A stretch of 33,472 nt of DNA from Paenibacillus farraposensis (GCF_020736845.1 NZ_JAFFQR010000019.1:1-33472), one strand, 5' to 3'. Counted from the first letter of the stretch, positions 1 through 7,742 are shown. Numbers and translations are program-made. The notes: a model not told the origin generated them from the sequence alone.

Positions 1-158
1 TTGGGCCGGATAAATAATATATCATACTTTGGCGATTCATACTACTGGTAAATAATAACTCATAGATGATCTTTTGAATTTTTGAACCATTACATCACAG
101 CCTATCTTACGGCCAGATGAATAATATATCATTTAGGTTTGCTGATTACTACATGTAA
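1..158 (+). pseudogene. Two tandem protein tails of unknown family
   Basis: Two related C-termini follow each other about 107 bases apart. The first ends GRINNISYFGDSYYW at the stop codon at 49-51. The second ends GQMNNISFRFADYYM at the stop at 156-158. The DNA is also similar over about 48 bases. The second reading frame is open only back to base 78, so it is a fragment, and the first runs off the window. This looks like a tandem duplication of the 3' end of a gene. I do not recognise the family. Confidence 0.35.
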
Positions 159-168
159 GTTATACCAA

Positions 169-187
169 TTGATAAGTGACTTATCAA
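169..187. repeat. Perfect 19-bp palindrome
   Basis: TTGATAAGTGACTTATCAA is a perfect 9+1+9 palindrome 10 bases after the second relic stop codon. It has no T-run directly after it, so it may be an operator or a weak hairpin. The rest of 190-480 shows no convincing gene. Confidence 0.5.
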
Positions 188-414
188 AATCATTTCTTTT
201 ACTATACTCCTCATACTTTCGAATTTTTTCTTCATTAATACGTACTGTTAATCTTTGGCCAAATCTACTGCAGCCGAAAGATGCTTTTTATGTACAGCAG
301 TTAGGATTTTATGATGTTTTTGGTAGCTTCAGTTCCAAAAGCTGTGATTAATATTGAAACGTTCCAATAATTATTTACGAACATTTTGGAACTTAAAATA
401 GACTAATTTAGAAC

Positions 415-442
415 CGTTCCTAAAAGTATGCTTTTAGGAACG
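415..442. repeat. Perfect 12-bp inverted repeat
   Basis: CGTTCCTAAAAG at 415-426 and its exact inverse at 431-442 are separated by TATG. There is no T-tract, so it is not a standard terminator. Its role is unknown. Confidence 0.5.
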
Positions 443-484
443 CCGCATTTCTCAATAATTGAAACAAATTCAATACACAACAAT

Positions 485-518
485 AAGCAGCTCCTGCAGA
501 TGCAGGAGCTGCTTTTCT
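485..518 (+). terminator. Rho-independent terminator
   Basis: A 14-bp perfect stem (485-498 with 501-514, two-base loop) runs into TTTTCT. It is a strong hairpin, but no intact gene lies upstream, so it probably belonged to a decayed gene. Confidence 0.7.
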
Positions 519-534
519 GTTAGCATTGTTAGGT

Positions 535-605
535 AAAAATAAAGTTTTAGACTGACACTGTTGTCATTCAACTAACGTTTTCCGTAGCAGAATGCTCGCT
601 AACCG
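535..605. repeat. Relic of a Tn7-like transposon end
   Basis: A site of the form AAAATAAAGTnnTAGACTG at about 535-554, together with the next 50 bases, matches the reverse complement of about 7430-7495, the inner part of one end of the mini-element at 6745-7625. The shared stretch includes CTGTTnnCATT and AACTAACGTTT. Neighbouring sites expected to the left are absent, so this is a truncated scrap of a related end. Confidence 0.5.
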
Positions 606-702
606 TAACAACATTAGACGTACCTTTTTCGTGTATTGTTCTCTCCACCCTAGAGTCCTCACTCTTGTCCCCGATGGGGTTAGATTTGATTTCACATAAC
701 AG

Positions 703-1596
703 CTATCTTCCCCTACCTGAATAAATAATATTCCTTAACTGGATGACCTGACTTTTAAGCTCTTTCTCTCTCTCCAAAAAGTAGAGCGAGGCTTGCAGCA
801 ACGGGAAGTTCGGTTCCGCTTTACGAGTTTCATTCTGGATAAAACGGTAAACCTCTTTCAACTCCGAACGATGTTTTGCGCCGGATGGAAGAACATTAAG
901 GGCCGAATCCATCTCTCGAAACAGCTCGGTAAGGAACTGCTCTCTCTCCCCTTGGCGGTCCTCGAGCCCCCAGCTTAAATACCTCTCGAACGAAGCCTGT
1001 TTCAACAGAGGCTTCAGGTTAGAGGCCATCATATGCTTAACGAGCACATTGAGCTTATCCAAAATGAACCTTGCCGTTTCCTCAAGCGATAGAGACTTTT
1101 CTTCATAAACGATCCAAAATAAGTACTCCTTCAAAATCGCACGATAGATGGAAACCAAATCCCACAGGAACGGATAAATTTCTTCGCCATAAACCCGTGT
1201 CAAGCACTCTTTATGCCATCGGATGAGCCGCCCTCTAACCTTGTGTCTAAGCGGCTGGAACTTGGGATCCTGTTGGATGGGGAGCTCCGTGAATTCGACC
1301 AGAATATGCTTGTATTCCATAAAATAACGGAATCGCAGAATGATCTGCTGCAGAAACTGCTCTTCTGGCGAGAGTTCGGGAAAGCGTTTCAGTTCATCGA
1401 CTTGATCAAAATAGGCGTTATGGCATTGATCAAACACCTCGCTGAAGAGGTCTTCCTTAGAAGGGAAATATTTATAGACTGATCCTTTGGCAATACCGCA
1501 ATCCTCGGCAATATCCTGTATCGTCGTCGAAAGAAACCCATGTTCCTTAAAAAGCTTCATCGACGATTTTAAAACCTCTTCTTTTGTCACACTCAT
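703..1596 (-). CDS. TetR-family transcriptional regulator
   Basis: This 297-residue protein has a TetR-type helix-turn-helix in residues 1-50 (TTIQDIAEDCGIAKGSVYKYF), followed by a long all-helical ligand-binding part. It is longer than the usual 190-220 residues, with an extra, probably helical, C-terminal part of about 80 residues. The ATG at 1596 follows a GGGGGAAA ribosome site. It is divergent from the isochorismatase-family gene starting at 1722, and the 125-bp gap would hold both promoters, so it probably represses itself and that neighbour. Its ligand cannot be told from sequence. Confidence 0.85.
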   Translation of the reverse strand: MSVTKEEVLKSSMKLFKEHGFLSTTIQDIAEDCGIAKGSVYKYFPSKEDLFSEVFDQCHNAYFDQVDELKRFPELSPEEQFLQQIILRFRYFMEYKHILVEFTELPIQQDPKFQPLRHKVRGRLIRWHKECLTRVYGEEIYPFLWDLVSIYRAILKEYLFWIVYEEKSLSLEETARFILDKLNVLVKHMMASNLKPLLKQASFERYLSWGLEDRQGEREQFLTELFREMDSALNVLPSGAKHRSELKEVYRFIQNETRKAEPNFPLLQASLYFLEREKELKSQVIQLRNIIYSGRGR

Positions 1597-1615
1597 AAGA
1601 AAAATTTCCCCCTTG

Positions 1616-1634
1616 ACTATTTATGAATGATAGT
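1616..1634. promoter_or_regulatory. Possible TetR operator in divergent gap
   Basis: ACTAT and ATAGT form outer half-sites of a 19-bp imperfect dyad beside a TTGACT -35-like box (1613-1618), in the gap between the regulator and the hydrolase. The match is short, so this is only a candidate. Confidence 0.3.
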
Positions 1635-1721
1635 ACAAAATACGAAACATGAAGTCAAATGACTATATGTTCGCGTAATTAAACATACGGTCAAATCGAA
1701 GAGATGAGGAGAACACACAGA

Positions 1722-2300
1722 ATGGAACGATTATGGGATCCACAAAAAACAGCGTTGGTTGTTATTGACTTGCAAAAGTGGATAGGAAATCAATACGCCC
1801 CTTATTCTGCTGAGCAGGTAGTGTCTAACGCCGCAGCCTTGGCAGATACTTTCCGTGAGCAAGGCTCAATGGTTGCACTGGTCCGGGTATCTAGTAAAGA
1901 TTTGAAGGATATCCCGCGTCCTAAGTTGGATTCGCCTGGACCACCCCTTAATCTGCCTGAAGGATGGGATCAAATCATCCCGGAAATGCGGGTCACCGAG
2001 ACAGACCATATCATTACGAAGAAGCAATGGGGGGCTTTTTACGGAACGGAGCTCGACCTTCAGTTGCGCCGCCGGGGAATTGATACCATCGTCTTATGCG
2101 GCATCGCTACTGAGTTGGGCGTTGATACGACTGCGCGGGAAGCGTTTATGCATGGATATCAACTGATTTTGGCGATTGATGCGATGACTGGTTTTTCCGA
2201 AACCGGGCATGATTACGTAAAAAATTTCATTTTTCCACGCATCGGGCGTACCCGGACAACACAGGAAATCCTCTCTGCCCTTTCAGGCAACTGTTTATGA
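1722..2300 (+). CDS. Isochorismatase-family cysteine hydrolase
   Basis: This 192-residue alpha/beta hydrolase belongs to the isochorismatase/nicotinamidase superfamily. The expected catalytic triad is visible: Asp in ALVVIDLQ near the N-terminus, Lys in IITKKQWGAF, and Cys in IVLCGIATELGV, with the usual TTAREAFMHGY segment after it. I chose the ATG at 1722 rather than 1704 because GAGGAG lies 9 bases upstream of it. The substrate is not determined; family members hydrolyse isochorismate, nicotinamide, carbamoyl groups or similar. The divergent TetR gene suggests induction by a small molecule, perhaps as a detoxification unit. Bases 2301-2445 after it hold no gene I can support. Confidence 0.88.
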   Translation: MERLWDPQKTALVVIDLQKWIGNQYAPYSAEQVVSNAAALADTFREQGSMVALVRVSSKDLKDIPRPKLDSPGPPLNLPEGWDQIIPEMRVTETDHIITKKQWGAFYGTELDLQLRRRGIDTIVLCGIATELGVDTTAREAFMHGYQLILAIDAMTGFSETGHDYVKNFIFPRIGRTRTTQEILSALSGNCL

Positions 2301-2445
2301 TTGAAAAAATGACTTTCCCATTCCCCGTGTATTATTTGACCGAATACACGAAGAACGCCACAGCTTGAAACTCGCTTTGCGTTTGCTGGGAATCTCATCT
2401 GGCCATACTTAAAGGACGATTATGTGTTCTCAGGGTGCACATATT

Positions 2446-4108
2446 GGGGTACCGCCACATGCCCATCAAGCTAACAAAGTAAATTATTAGATACAAAATG
2501 ATCCTTGTTTCAAAACTAGCAAGTGATAGAAAAGTAGGCATGCTAAAGAAGCCTATTAAAACGCGATTTTTTCGCTAGGCAGCTTGTCTATGCTTCACCG
2601 TCGTTTTATACACAATCCCTAGAATATCAAAGACGGTCATCTTCTTATATCTATAACATTTACGACCGTTCTTTTTAAGCAGCTGATAAAGGCGATGCAG
2701 AATTTTCAAAAGTTCCTCTGTTCCAACGGCTATCGCTTGAAACAGTAATGGAAAATAGTCTTTAATCATATAAATCGCTTTGTATTCACTCAGCTCCTGC
2801 TTTTTCTTTTCAAGCAGAAGCTGTCGCATTTGAAACATCGTAGAAGAACAGAGGAGAATGCCGATGAGTTGTCCATATAAATGGCACTCTAGGCGTTCTC
2901 TTTTAATATTTTTACATTCATCAATTTCAAAGAATGACTTCCACGTTTTAAACAAAATCTCAATCTGCCAACGAAGTGAATACAATGAATGCACGTAGTT
3001 CGTCGGTACTTCTTCTAGCGACGTGTTCGTGATATATACATTCATGCCCATTAAACGTTTACTTTTATCCTTCATGACAATGCCTTTTTTCTTTTCACGT
3101 ATCGCCTGGTTTTTCAGGCGTGTTTGCGTTTGATCATCGGTTAAACGATGGATAATGACACGTGCTGACAGCTTATGATTTTGGCCAATGTATGCCTCGG
3201 GGATTTCCATCGTTTCACCAGGGATTAGACTAGACATCATTTGTATCATATCAAGCTGGATGTATTCTGTTTGCTTTTTTAACGTGCCATTGTTGAAGTA
3301 TTCTGGCTCAGGGTTCTTGATATAAATGCGTGTATTCAGCTTCAACCGCGAGATATAGTAAGCCTCTTTATCATGAAAGGTTTGTAAGTCTCCTAAATCG
3401 AAGTAACCAAGATCACGTAAACACAAATCGCCCGCCTCTACGGTTTCAAGGCAGATGGTACCGTATGTTTTATCATTATTTTTTCCTGGTCCAAGCTGCA
3501 CGTTAAGAAATTGACCACTAAGTAAATCATATTCCAATTTGGATTTTCACGCCTGCCGTATTACTACTCCCACCTGAACCTTGATAGTTAGTGGCGAAAT
3601 GATCAGGCAGTTGAAACACCGTCGCATCTAAAATACGGATACGATTGAAAGTAGAGATCATGTGTACAGAAAGCGAGTGATTTGAACAGAGTTTTTGTGT
3701 GAGAAGAGAAGTAAAGACTTCTCGAAGAAATGCGACAGCCGCTGGATTAAAGCGTTGATTCAGTCCTTCTGAACTCATCAGTACCCCAGTGGAAGCCTCT
3801 AACTGACTGCACAATTGTGTAAGTGATGTGCTAGCTATTTCTTGACTGAGCCATACGCAAAGGGCAATGAGTTCGTTTGCTTGATACTTACTAGATCGCT
3901 GTACAAAGCCAACTTGTTTGGCGATATCTTGTAGGACTACTGGAGATAAAAAGTATTGTAGCTCTTGTGCGAAAAGAATCAGTTCATTTGAAATGATAGG
4001 ATTCATCAAAAACGCCATTTTTTTATATATTTCTACAAAAAGAATAGCGTTTTTTTCGTTATATAGATACAAATTCGTCTTAACTTGATGGCGATGTGGT
4101 GGGACCCC
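2446..4108 (-). mobile_element. IS231-type insertion sequence (IS4 family)
   Basis: The element is 1,663 bp, matching the roughly 1.65 kb of IS231. It is bounded by inverted ends GGGGTACCGCCACAT... at 2446-2474 and the inverse of GGGGTCCCACCACAT... at 4079-4108, both running into CATCAAG(C/T)TAA. It holds one transposase gene on the minus strand, split by a frameshift. The 10 bases outside each end differ, so no target duplication is visible. Either an end has recombined or the insertion is old. Confidence 0.8.
2575..4072 (-). pseudogene. IS231-type transposase, frameshifted
   Basis: Two overlapping frames together encode an IS4-family DDE transposase of about 490 residues. The upstream frame (4072-3527) holds the first catalytic Asp in RILDATVFQLP. 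The downstream frame (3537-2575) holds the second Asp in [12 protein letters not shown] and the Y-(2)-R-(3)-E signature [15 protein letters not shown]. The join is near 3530-3540: one extra base turns the expected [13 protein letters not shown] into [12 protein letters not shown]. All catalytic blocks survive. I recall some IS231 members with overlapping split frames, so a programmed frameshift is possible, but a simple inactivating insertion is the default reading. Confidence 0.8.
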
Positions 4109-4217
4109 ATATAAAGTTTCTGGGACTGTTCACTTATGTGAGTTAGAAGTATGCCCAGAATTGGCGGTAAGTCTACTTGACCTTTATTTTATTGTCCAGT
4201 TAAGTGTAGCCGATTCA

Positions 4218-5234
4218 TTATAAGGATTTTTTTCTTAGGCTAGCAAAAAACCGTTTAAAATACTCTTCTAATGCCACTTCACCCAACTTAGGCTTAAAAT
4301 TCAAATCCTGTCTTGATGTAGTAAGGTCATAGTGTCTATTTATTCCACCATAATATAATTCTACTTGACTTCTAAGTAGTGATGGCTGAGTATTCTTTTC
4401 CTTTGCTTCAAATTCAAGTTTATCAGCTAAATTTAACAACTGTTCTTTAGTATATTTTTGTGGTATCTCAAGATTAGGAATAAATTTTTTTGCAATTTTA
4501 ATGATATCATCTGAAGTTACAGGCTCTTCATTAGCCAAGATATATCTTGTACCCCTTACACCTTTTTCCGCTGCAGCAATCATACCTTTCACAACATCAG
4601 TTACATCTATTGGCGTCATTTCACTTATATAGTTAACTTTCATCTTTCCTAAAAGAATACTATCGAAGGCCAGTATGGTTGGAGTTTTCTTTAAAAACTC
4701 TCCACCAATCATTGCACCAGGAAGAACGCTAACCATATCCAAATCATATTTTTCTGCCAGCTCCCAAGCTGTTCTTTCAGCTCGTGCTTTTGAATCAAAG
4801 TATGCATTTCCATGACTGTTTTCAAGCCATGTAGTTTCATCAATTTTACCCTTTAAGTTTGTCTTGTCCAATGACAATGCTGCTACGGAGCTTACATATA
4901 CTATTTTTCTTACATTTGCTTCTTTAGCAGCCTCCATTATATTTTGAGTTGCCTCAACATTAGGAATAATTATCTCTTTTTCAGGATCTTGTGCCCAATG
5001 TTTAAATACAGCAGCTACTTGATATAAGGTATTCACTCCATCAAGTGCTTTATGAAGTGAGTCTTTATCCCTCAAATCGGCGTAGACGATCTCACAATCA
5101 AGGCCTATAAATGGTTCTTTGTCATTTAAATCTCGTACACTTGCTCTAACAGTTTCTCCTCTTTTTAATAATTCCCTTACCAAGTTGTTACCCAAATGAC
5201 CATTTGCACCTGTTACCAAGGAAATTTTCTTCAT
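4218..5234 (-). CDS. Extended SDR NAD(P)-dependent reductase/epimerase
   Basis: This 338-residue protein has an N-terminal Rossmann motif TGANGHLGNNL, the SDR active-site Ser in VYVSSVAAL and the YxxxK pair in AYFDSKARAE. The layout is that of the dihydroflavonol-4-reductase-like branch of extended SDRs, which reduce aldehydes or ketones or epimerise sugars. The substrate is unknown. AGGAGG sits just before the ATG at 5234. The gene is AT-rich next to the transporter region, and it lies between IS231-type ends together with the Crp/Fnr-like gene just upstream on the same strand, suggesting acquisition as a pair. Confidence 0.85.
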   Translation of the reverse strand: MKKISLVTGANGHLGNNLVRELLKRGETVRASVRDLNDKEPFIGLDCEIVYADLRDKDSLHKALDGVNTLYQVAAVFKHWAQDPEKEIIIPNVEATQNIMEAAKEANVRKIVYVSSVAALSLDKTNLKGKIDETTWLENSHGNAYFDSKARAERTAWELAEKYDLDMVSVLPGAMIGGEFLKKTPTILAFDSILLGKMKVNYISEMTPIDVTDVVKGMIAAAEKGVRGTRYILANEEPVTSDDIIKIAKKFIPNLEIPQKYTKEQLLNLADKLEFEAKEKNTQPSLLRSQVELYYGGINRHYDLTTSRQDLNFKPKLGEVALEEYFKRFFASLRKKSL

Positions 5235-5295
5235 AAATAAATCCTCCTAAATCAGTGATTACACCAGTTATCATAATGCGATAATAGCCTGTTGT

Positions 5296-5313
5296 AATTG
5301 ACATATGTAAATT
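5296..5313. promoter_or_regulatory. Near-perfect 18-bp palindrome upstream of the SDR gene
   Basis: AATTGACATATGTAAATT is symmetric except for one base pair. It lies about 62-80 bases upstream of the SDR start, between the Crp/Fnr-like gene and its likely target. Crp/Fnr proteins bind dyads of this kind, so it is a candidate operator by position. Confidence 0.4.
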
Positions 5314-5318
5314 GCAAT

Positions 5319-5349
5319 AAAAAAACACCAAATACTTTTATTTGATGTT
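5319..5349 (-). terminator. Terminator after the Crp/Fnr-like gene
   Basis: On the minus strand, ACATCAAATA pairs with TATTTGGTGT around AAAG and is followed by a run of seven Ts. It separates the regulator from the SDR gene, which therefore needs its own promoter. Confidence 0.75.
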
Positions 5350-5361
5350 TCCTAAAAACGT

Positions 5362-5943
5362 TTATTCTATTTTCATACTTCTCTTAATTCTACTAAGTGA
5401 GCTTGCTCTAATTCCAATATAAGAAGCAATATATGATTGATTTATTCTACTTTCTAAAGAAGAATACTCTCTTTTAAACTCCATGTACCTTTCCAGTGCA
5501 TCTTTCATAAGTAACGCCTGTTCTCGATTTAGCATACCAACAAGAATCTTCTGAATATAATTAGTGAATATAACCTTCATTTGATTAGTTTTCTTCATAC
5601 CTTGGTCTATGGAATTATACGGAATAACTACGCAAATGCTGTCTTGCAGGCTTTCTACACTAAATCTAGCTTCTTCAACTCTTAATAAACCCTCTGCACA
5701 GGCAAATTCCGTTTCAGCTGCAAAACATTTTGTCACATCATTCCCTGCAGCATCTATATAATATCCTCTCATAATTCCTTTATGAATATAATACAGTGAA
5801 GAAACTCTTTGCCCCTGCCTTAAAACAATTGTACCCTTTGGTACCATCTTTATATCAGCTGTTGAATTAAATAAGTATTTTAAATCTTCTTCCAACTCCA
5901 GCTTCAAACCAGCTTCAATATAATCACTCGGCTTATTAAGCAT
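5362..5943 (-). CDS. Crp/Fnr-family transcriptional regulator
   Basis: This 193-residue protein has a cyclic-nucleotide-binding-type beta barrel in about residues 25-120 (GTIVLRQGQRVSSLYYIHKGIMRGYY) and a C-terminal helix-turn-helix (QSYIASYIGIRASSLSRIKRSM). There is no Fnr-type Cys cluster, so it probably senses a small ligand rather than oxygen. GAGGTGAGG precedes the ATG at 5943. It is upstream of the SDR gene on the same strand, with a terminator and a palindrome between them, and is probably the local regulator. The gene is AT-rich like the SDR gene. The 5944-6071 gap is AT-rich and should hold its promoter. Confidence 0.85.
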   Translation of the reverse strand: MLNKPSDYIEAGLKLELEEDLKYLFNSTADIKMVPKGTIVLRQGQRVSSLYYIHKGIMRGYYIDAAGNDVTKCFAAETEFACAEGLLRVEEARFSVESLQDSICVVIPYNSIDQGMKKTNQMKVIFTNYIQKILVGMLNREQALLMKDALERYMEFKREYSSLESRINQSYIASYIGIRASSLSRIKRSMKIE

Positions 5944-6071
5944 AATTCCTCACCTCTCTAAACATATAAGGCATATCCTTTATCCACAATTTACTATTAT
6001 AGCATTTAACCATATCAAGCAACATAATAGATTTACTTAAAATTCAATACAATCAACGATTAGCACTTATT

Positions 6072-6210
6072 GGGGTAGCAACACACATCCATCAACTTAA
6101 GAAATTGGCTGTTACCCAAAACGAAAAAATGAATTTAATTTTCATAAATAACTATCAAGAGATAAAAATTTCGTTTTGGGGGTACTTCAAAATATTAGCT
6201 TGATGGGCAT
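6072..6210. mobile_element. Short transposase-less fragment with IS231-type ends
   Basis: An IS231-type end (GGGGTAGCAACACACATCC, then ATCAACTTAAG) starts at 6072, and an inverted end TTAGCTTGATGGGCAT lies at 6195-6210. The latter is the exact inverse of 2459-2474. Between them is an internal inverted repeat, CCCAAAACGAAA with TTTCGTTTTGGG. The right end is cut off exactly where the Tn3-type inverted repeat begins at 6211. It could be a MITE-like derivative or the far end of a larger cassette. Confidence 0.5.
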
Positions 6211-6252
6211 GGGGTAGTACCAGCGAAGCTGATACCACCCGCAAAGTAGATG
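6211..6252 (+). repeat. Left terminal inverted repeat of Tn3-type element
   Basis: These 42 bases, starting GGGGTAGTACCAGCGAAGCT, match the inverse of 10937-10978 with two mismatches. The transposase fragment frame starts immediately after, so the original gene start has been deleted. Confidence 0.8.
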
Positions 6253-6744
6253 GAATGTTTTTCAATACGAAGCGCGTTTTCCCTTCCATAAATTTGAAGT
6301 TACCAAAGCGGTTATCAAATATATTGCGAAGCAGATTGAAGTGCAGCCGGAACTATACGCACAATATGATTGGGCCGGGCGATCCATCACGTACCACCGG
6401 CCCCAAATTAGGGACTTCTTCGGTTATCGTGAGGATACAGTACAAGATGCTGAAGATGTAACCGATTGGCTCTGTACTCATGAACTATTCCATGGTCATG
6501 ATTTCGAATATTTAGTGGATACGGTATACAGACGGTTCCGAGAGATGAAGATTGTCCCGCCTACGCCAGATCGCATCGAGCGGCTGATAAAAACCTCCAT
6601 TCGCACCTACGAAGGACAGTTTTTCCAGGCCACCCTTGAAAAGCTCCCAGTTGCTTCTTTAGCCAAGCTGGATGCACTCGTGGACCGCATTGCATTTCTT
6701 GATGATGAAGATCTAGAAGGGGCAAGGAGCTTCGATGTAATCCT
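6251..6744 (+). pseudogene. 5' fragment of Tn3-family transposase
   Basis: The reading frame beginning WNVFQYEARFPFHKFEV and running through YIAKQIEVQPELYAQYDWAG and SITYHRPQIRDFFGY is the DUF4158-type N-terminal region of Tn3 transposases. About the first 50 residues are missing at the inverted-repeat junction. The frame runs into the Tn7-like mini-element at 6745 and stops at 6758-6760. The rest of the gene reappears at 9189 with a middle segment lost. It has no start codon and no catalytic part, so it is dead. Confidence 0.75.
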
Positions 6745-6751
6745 TGTCAGA

Positions 6752-6834
6752 AGAAAATAATGTTTTAGACTGAAAAATAAAGTATTAGACCGGGAAAATA
6801 AAGTTGTAGACTGAGAAAATAAAGTCCTAGACTG
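6752..6834 (+). repeat. Four abutting 21-bp repeats (dense transposon end)
   Basis: Copies begin near 6752, 6773, 6793 and 6814 and share AAAATAAAGTnnTAGACTG with minor changes. They abut with a 20-21 bp period, fitting a row of transposase-binding sites. Confidence 0.7.
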
Positions 6835-6919
6835 TCGAGGGCATTAAACTAGCGGGTAGAATAAGTCCAATATGTGGTATTATTTAAATGGCAAAATCTA
6901 CTTATGGAGGTCATAGGAA

Positions 6920-7433
6920 TTGTCCAATCCAAATCTTATATTTCCTGAAATAGAGACAGACAGGTTGAAACTCGCCATTCTTACCTTAGACGACATTGAA
7001 GCCGTCTTTAAGCATTTTTCAGATGAGAATGTAACAAGATTTATGGATATAAGCCCATGCAGAGATAGAAACGAAGCTGAAGAAATCATAAGATTTCACA
7101 TAGAAGATACGGGGTGTCGCTGGGGGATTTTTAGCAAGAGTGATGCCCAGTTTATCCGGAACTTGTGGCTTCCATTGCTGGTTTCAAGGTGAACAACCTA
7201 GAGCTGAAATTGGATTTGATTTAGCAAGAGGATATTGGGGAAAAGGAATTATGCAAGAAGCATTGAAGCCTGTAATAGATTTTGGCTTCAAATATATGAG
7301 GCTAGACATAATTGAAGCTACTGTCGAGCAAGAAAATGACAGATCAATAAACTTGCAACGAAAACTAAACTTTGAAAGAGAAACAGAATTAAGAGGCCAG
7401 TTGATCTATTATTTCTTACTTCGAGAACGTTAG
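6920..7433 (+). pseudogene. GNAT-family N-acetyltransferase, frameshifted
   Basis: The first frame (6920-7192) reads IETDRLKLAILTLDDIEAVF, the N-terminus of a RimJ/RimL-type acetyltransferase. The second frame (to 7433) reads EIGFDLARGYWGKGIMQEAL, the acetyl-CoA-binding region, and continues to the C-terminus. One extra C near 7156 separates them; removing it restores FIGTCGFHCWF. The start is a TTG at 6920 with GGAGG 9 bases upstream. This family acetylates protein N-termini or small amines, sometimes drugs. It is the only cargo of the mini-element at 6745-7625 and is probably inactive. Confidence 0.75.
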
Positions 7434-7474
7434 GGATTATGCTAACGAGAAACGTTAGTTAAATGAAACAGCGA

Positions 7475-7618
7475 CAGTCTAGGACTTTATTTTCTCGTCC
7501 TTTGCTGTCGCTGTTTCTATTTCTGAGGTCAGTCTAAAACTTATTTTATGGAGTCTGTCGGTATGAAATTCGAAAAGCCGCGTGGAATAAAGACATTCAG
7601 TCTAATACTTAATTTTCT
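7475..7618 (-). repeat. Three spaced 21-bp repeats (sparse transposon end)
   Basis: Inverted copies of the same 21-bp motif lie at 7475-7495, 7530-7550 and 7598-7618, 55 and 68 bases apart. They face the dense array at 6752-6834. A further dyad, CTAACG-AGAAA-CGTTAG, sits just inside at 7442-7458. Confidence 0.7.
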
Positions 7619-7628
7619 GCTGACAATA

Positions 7629-7709
7629 GGCGAACTAAAAAAGATGAGACAAATCAATTAATCGAAGAAGATAGCGATCAAGCTGAAATGTCGGGAAAAC
7701 GTCGATAAT
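7629..7709 (+). pseudogene. Orphan protein tail after the mini-element
   Basis: Directly outside the CTGACA end, an open frame reads RRTKKDETNQLIEEDSDQ and then AEMSGKRR before a stop at 7707-7709. Its charged composition looks like a real protein C-terminus. It does not continue the Tn3 transposase frame to the left. The family is unknown. Confidence 0.3.
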
Positions 7710-7742
7710 CTCCTCGTCTTCCTATTCACGAGTCGCCATTGA

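Larger units (their letters stand above)
6745..7625. mobile_element. 881-bp mini-element with Tn7-like ends
   Basis: The ends are TGTCAG at 6745 and CTGACA at 7625, with 28-bp inverted termini matching at 24 of 28 bases. Each end carries copies of AAAATAAAGTnnTAGACTG: four abutting copies at 6752-6834, and three spaced copies inverted at 7475-7495, 7530-7550 and 7598-7618. One dense and one spaced array is the arrangement known for TnsB sites at Tn7 right and left ends. The only gene is a frameshifted GNAT. No transposition gene is present, so it would need help in trans. No 5-bp target duplication is seen (ATCCT and ATAGG). Confidence 0.6.

Noticed and set aside
139..351. A 70-codon plus-strand open frame
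   Set aside because: It starts inside the second relic tail in another frame, has no ribosome site and a low-complexity composition. I do not think it is a gene.
2339..2419. A short frame ending LKLALRLLGISSGHT before the IS
   Set aside because: It looks slightly protein-like but is under 30 codons, with no start and no family I can name, so it is not listed as a feature.
4159..4200. A stretch resembling the 21-bp Tn7-like site (AGTCTACTTGACCTTTATTTT)
   Set aside because: It needs gaps to align and is isolated, so the similarity may be chance.
6745..7625. A complete Tn7-like or CRISPR-associated transposon
   Set aside because: Only the end arrays and a GNAT gene are present. No TnsA/B/C/TniQ-like or cas gene occurs anywhere in the window.
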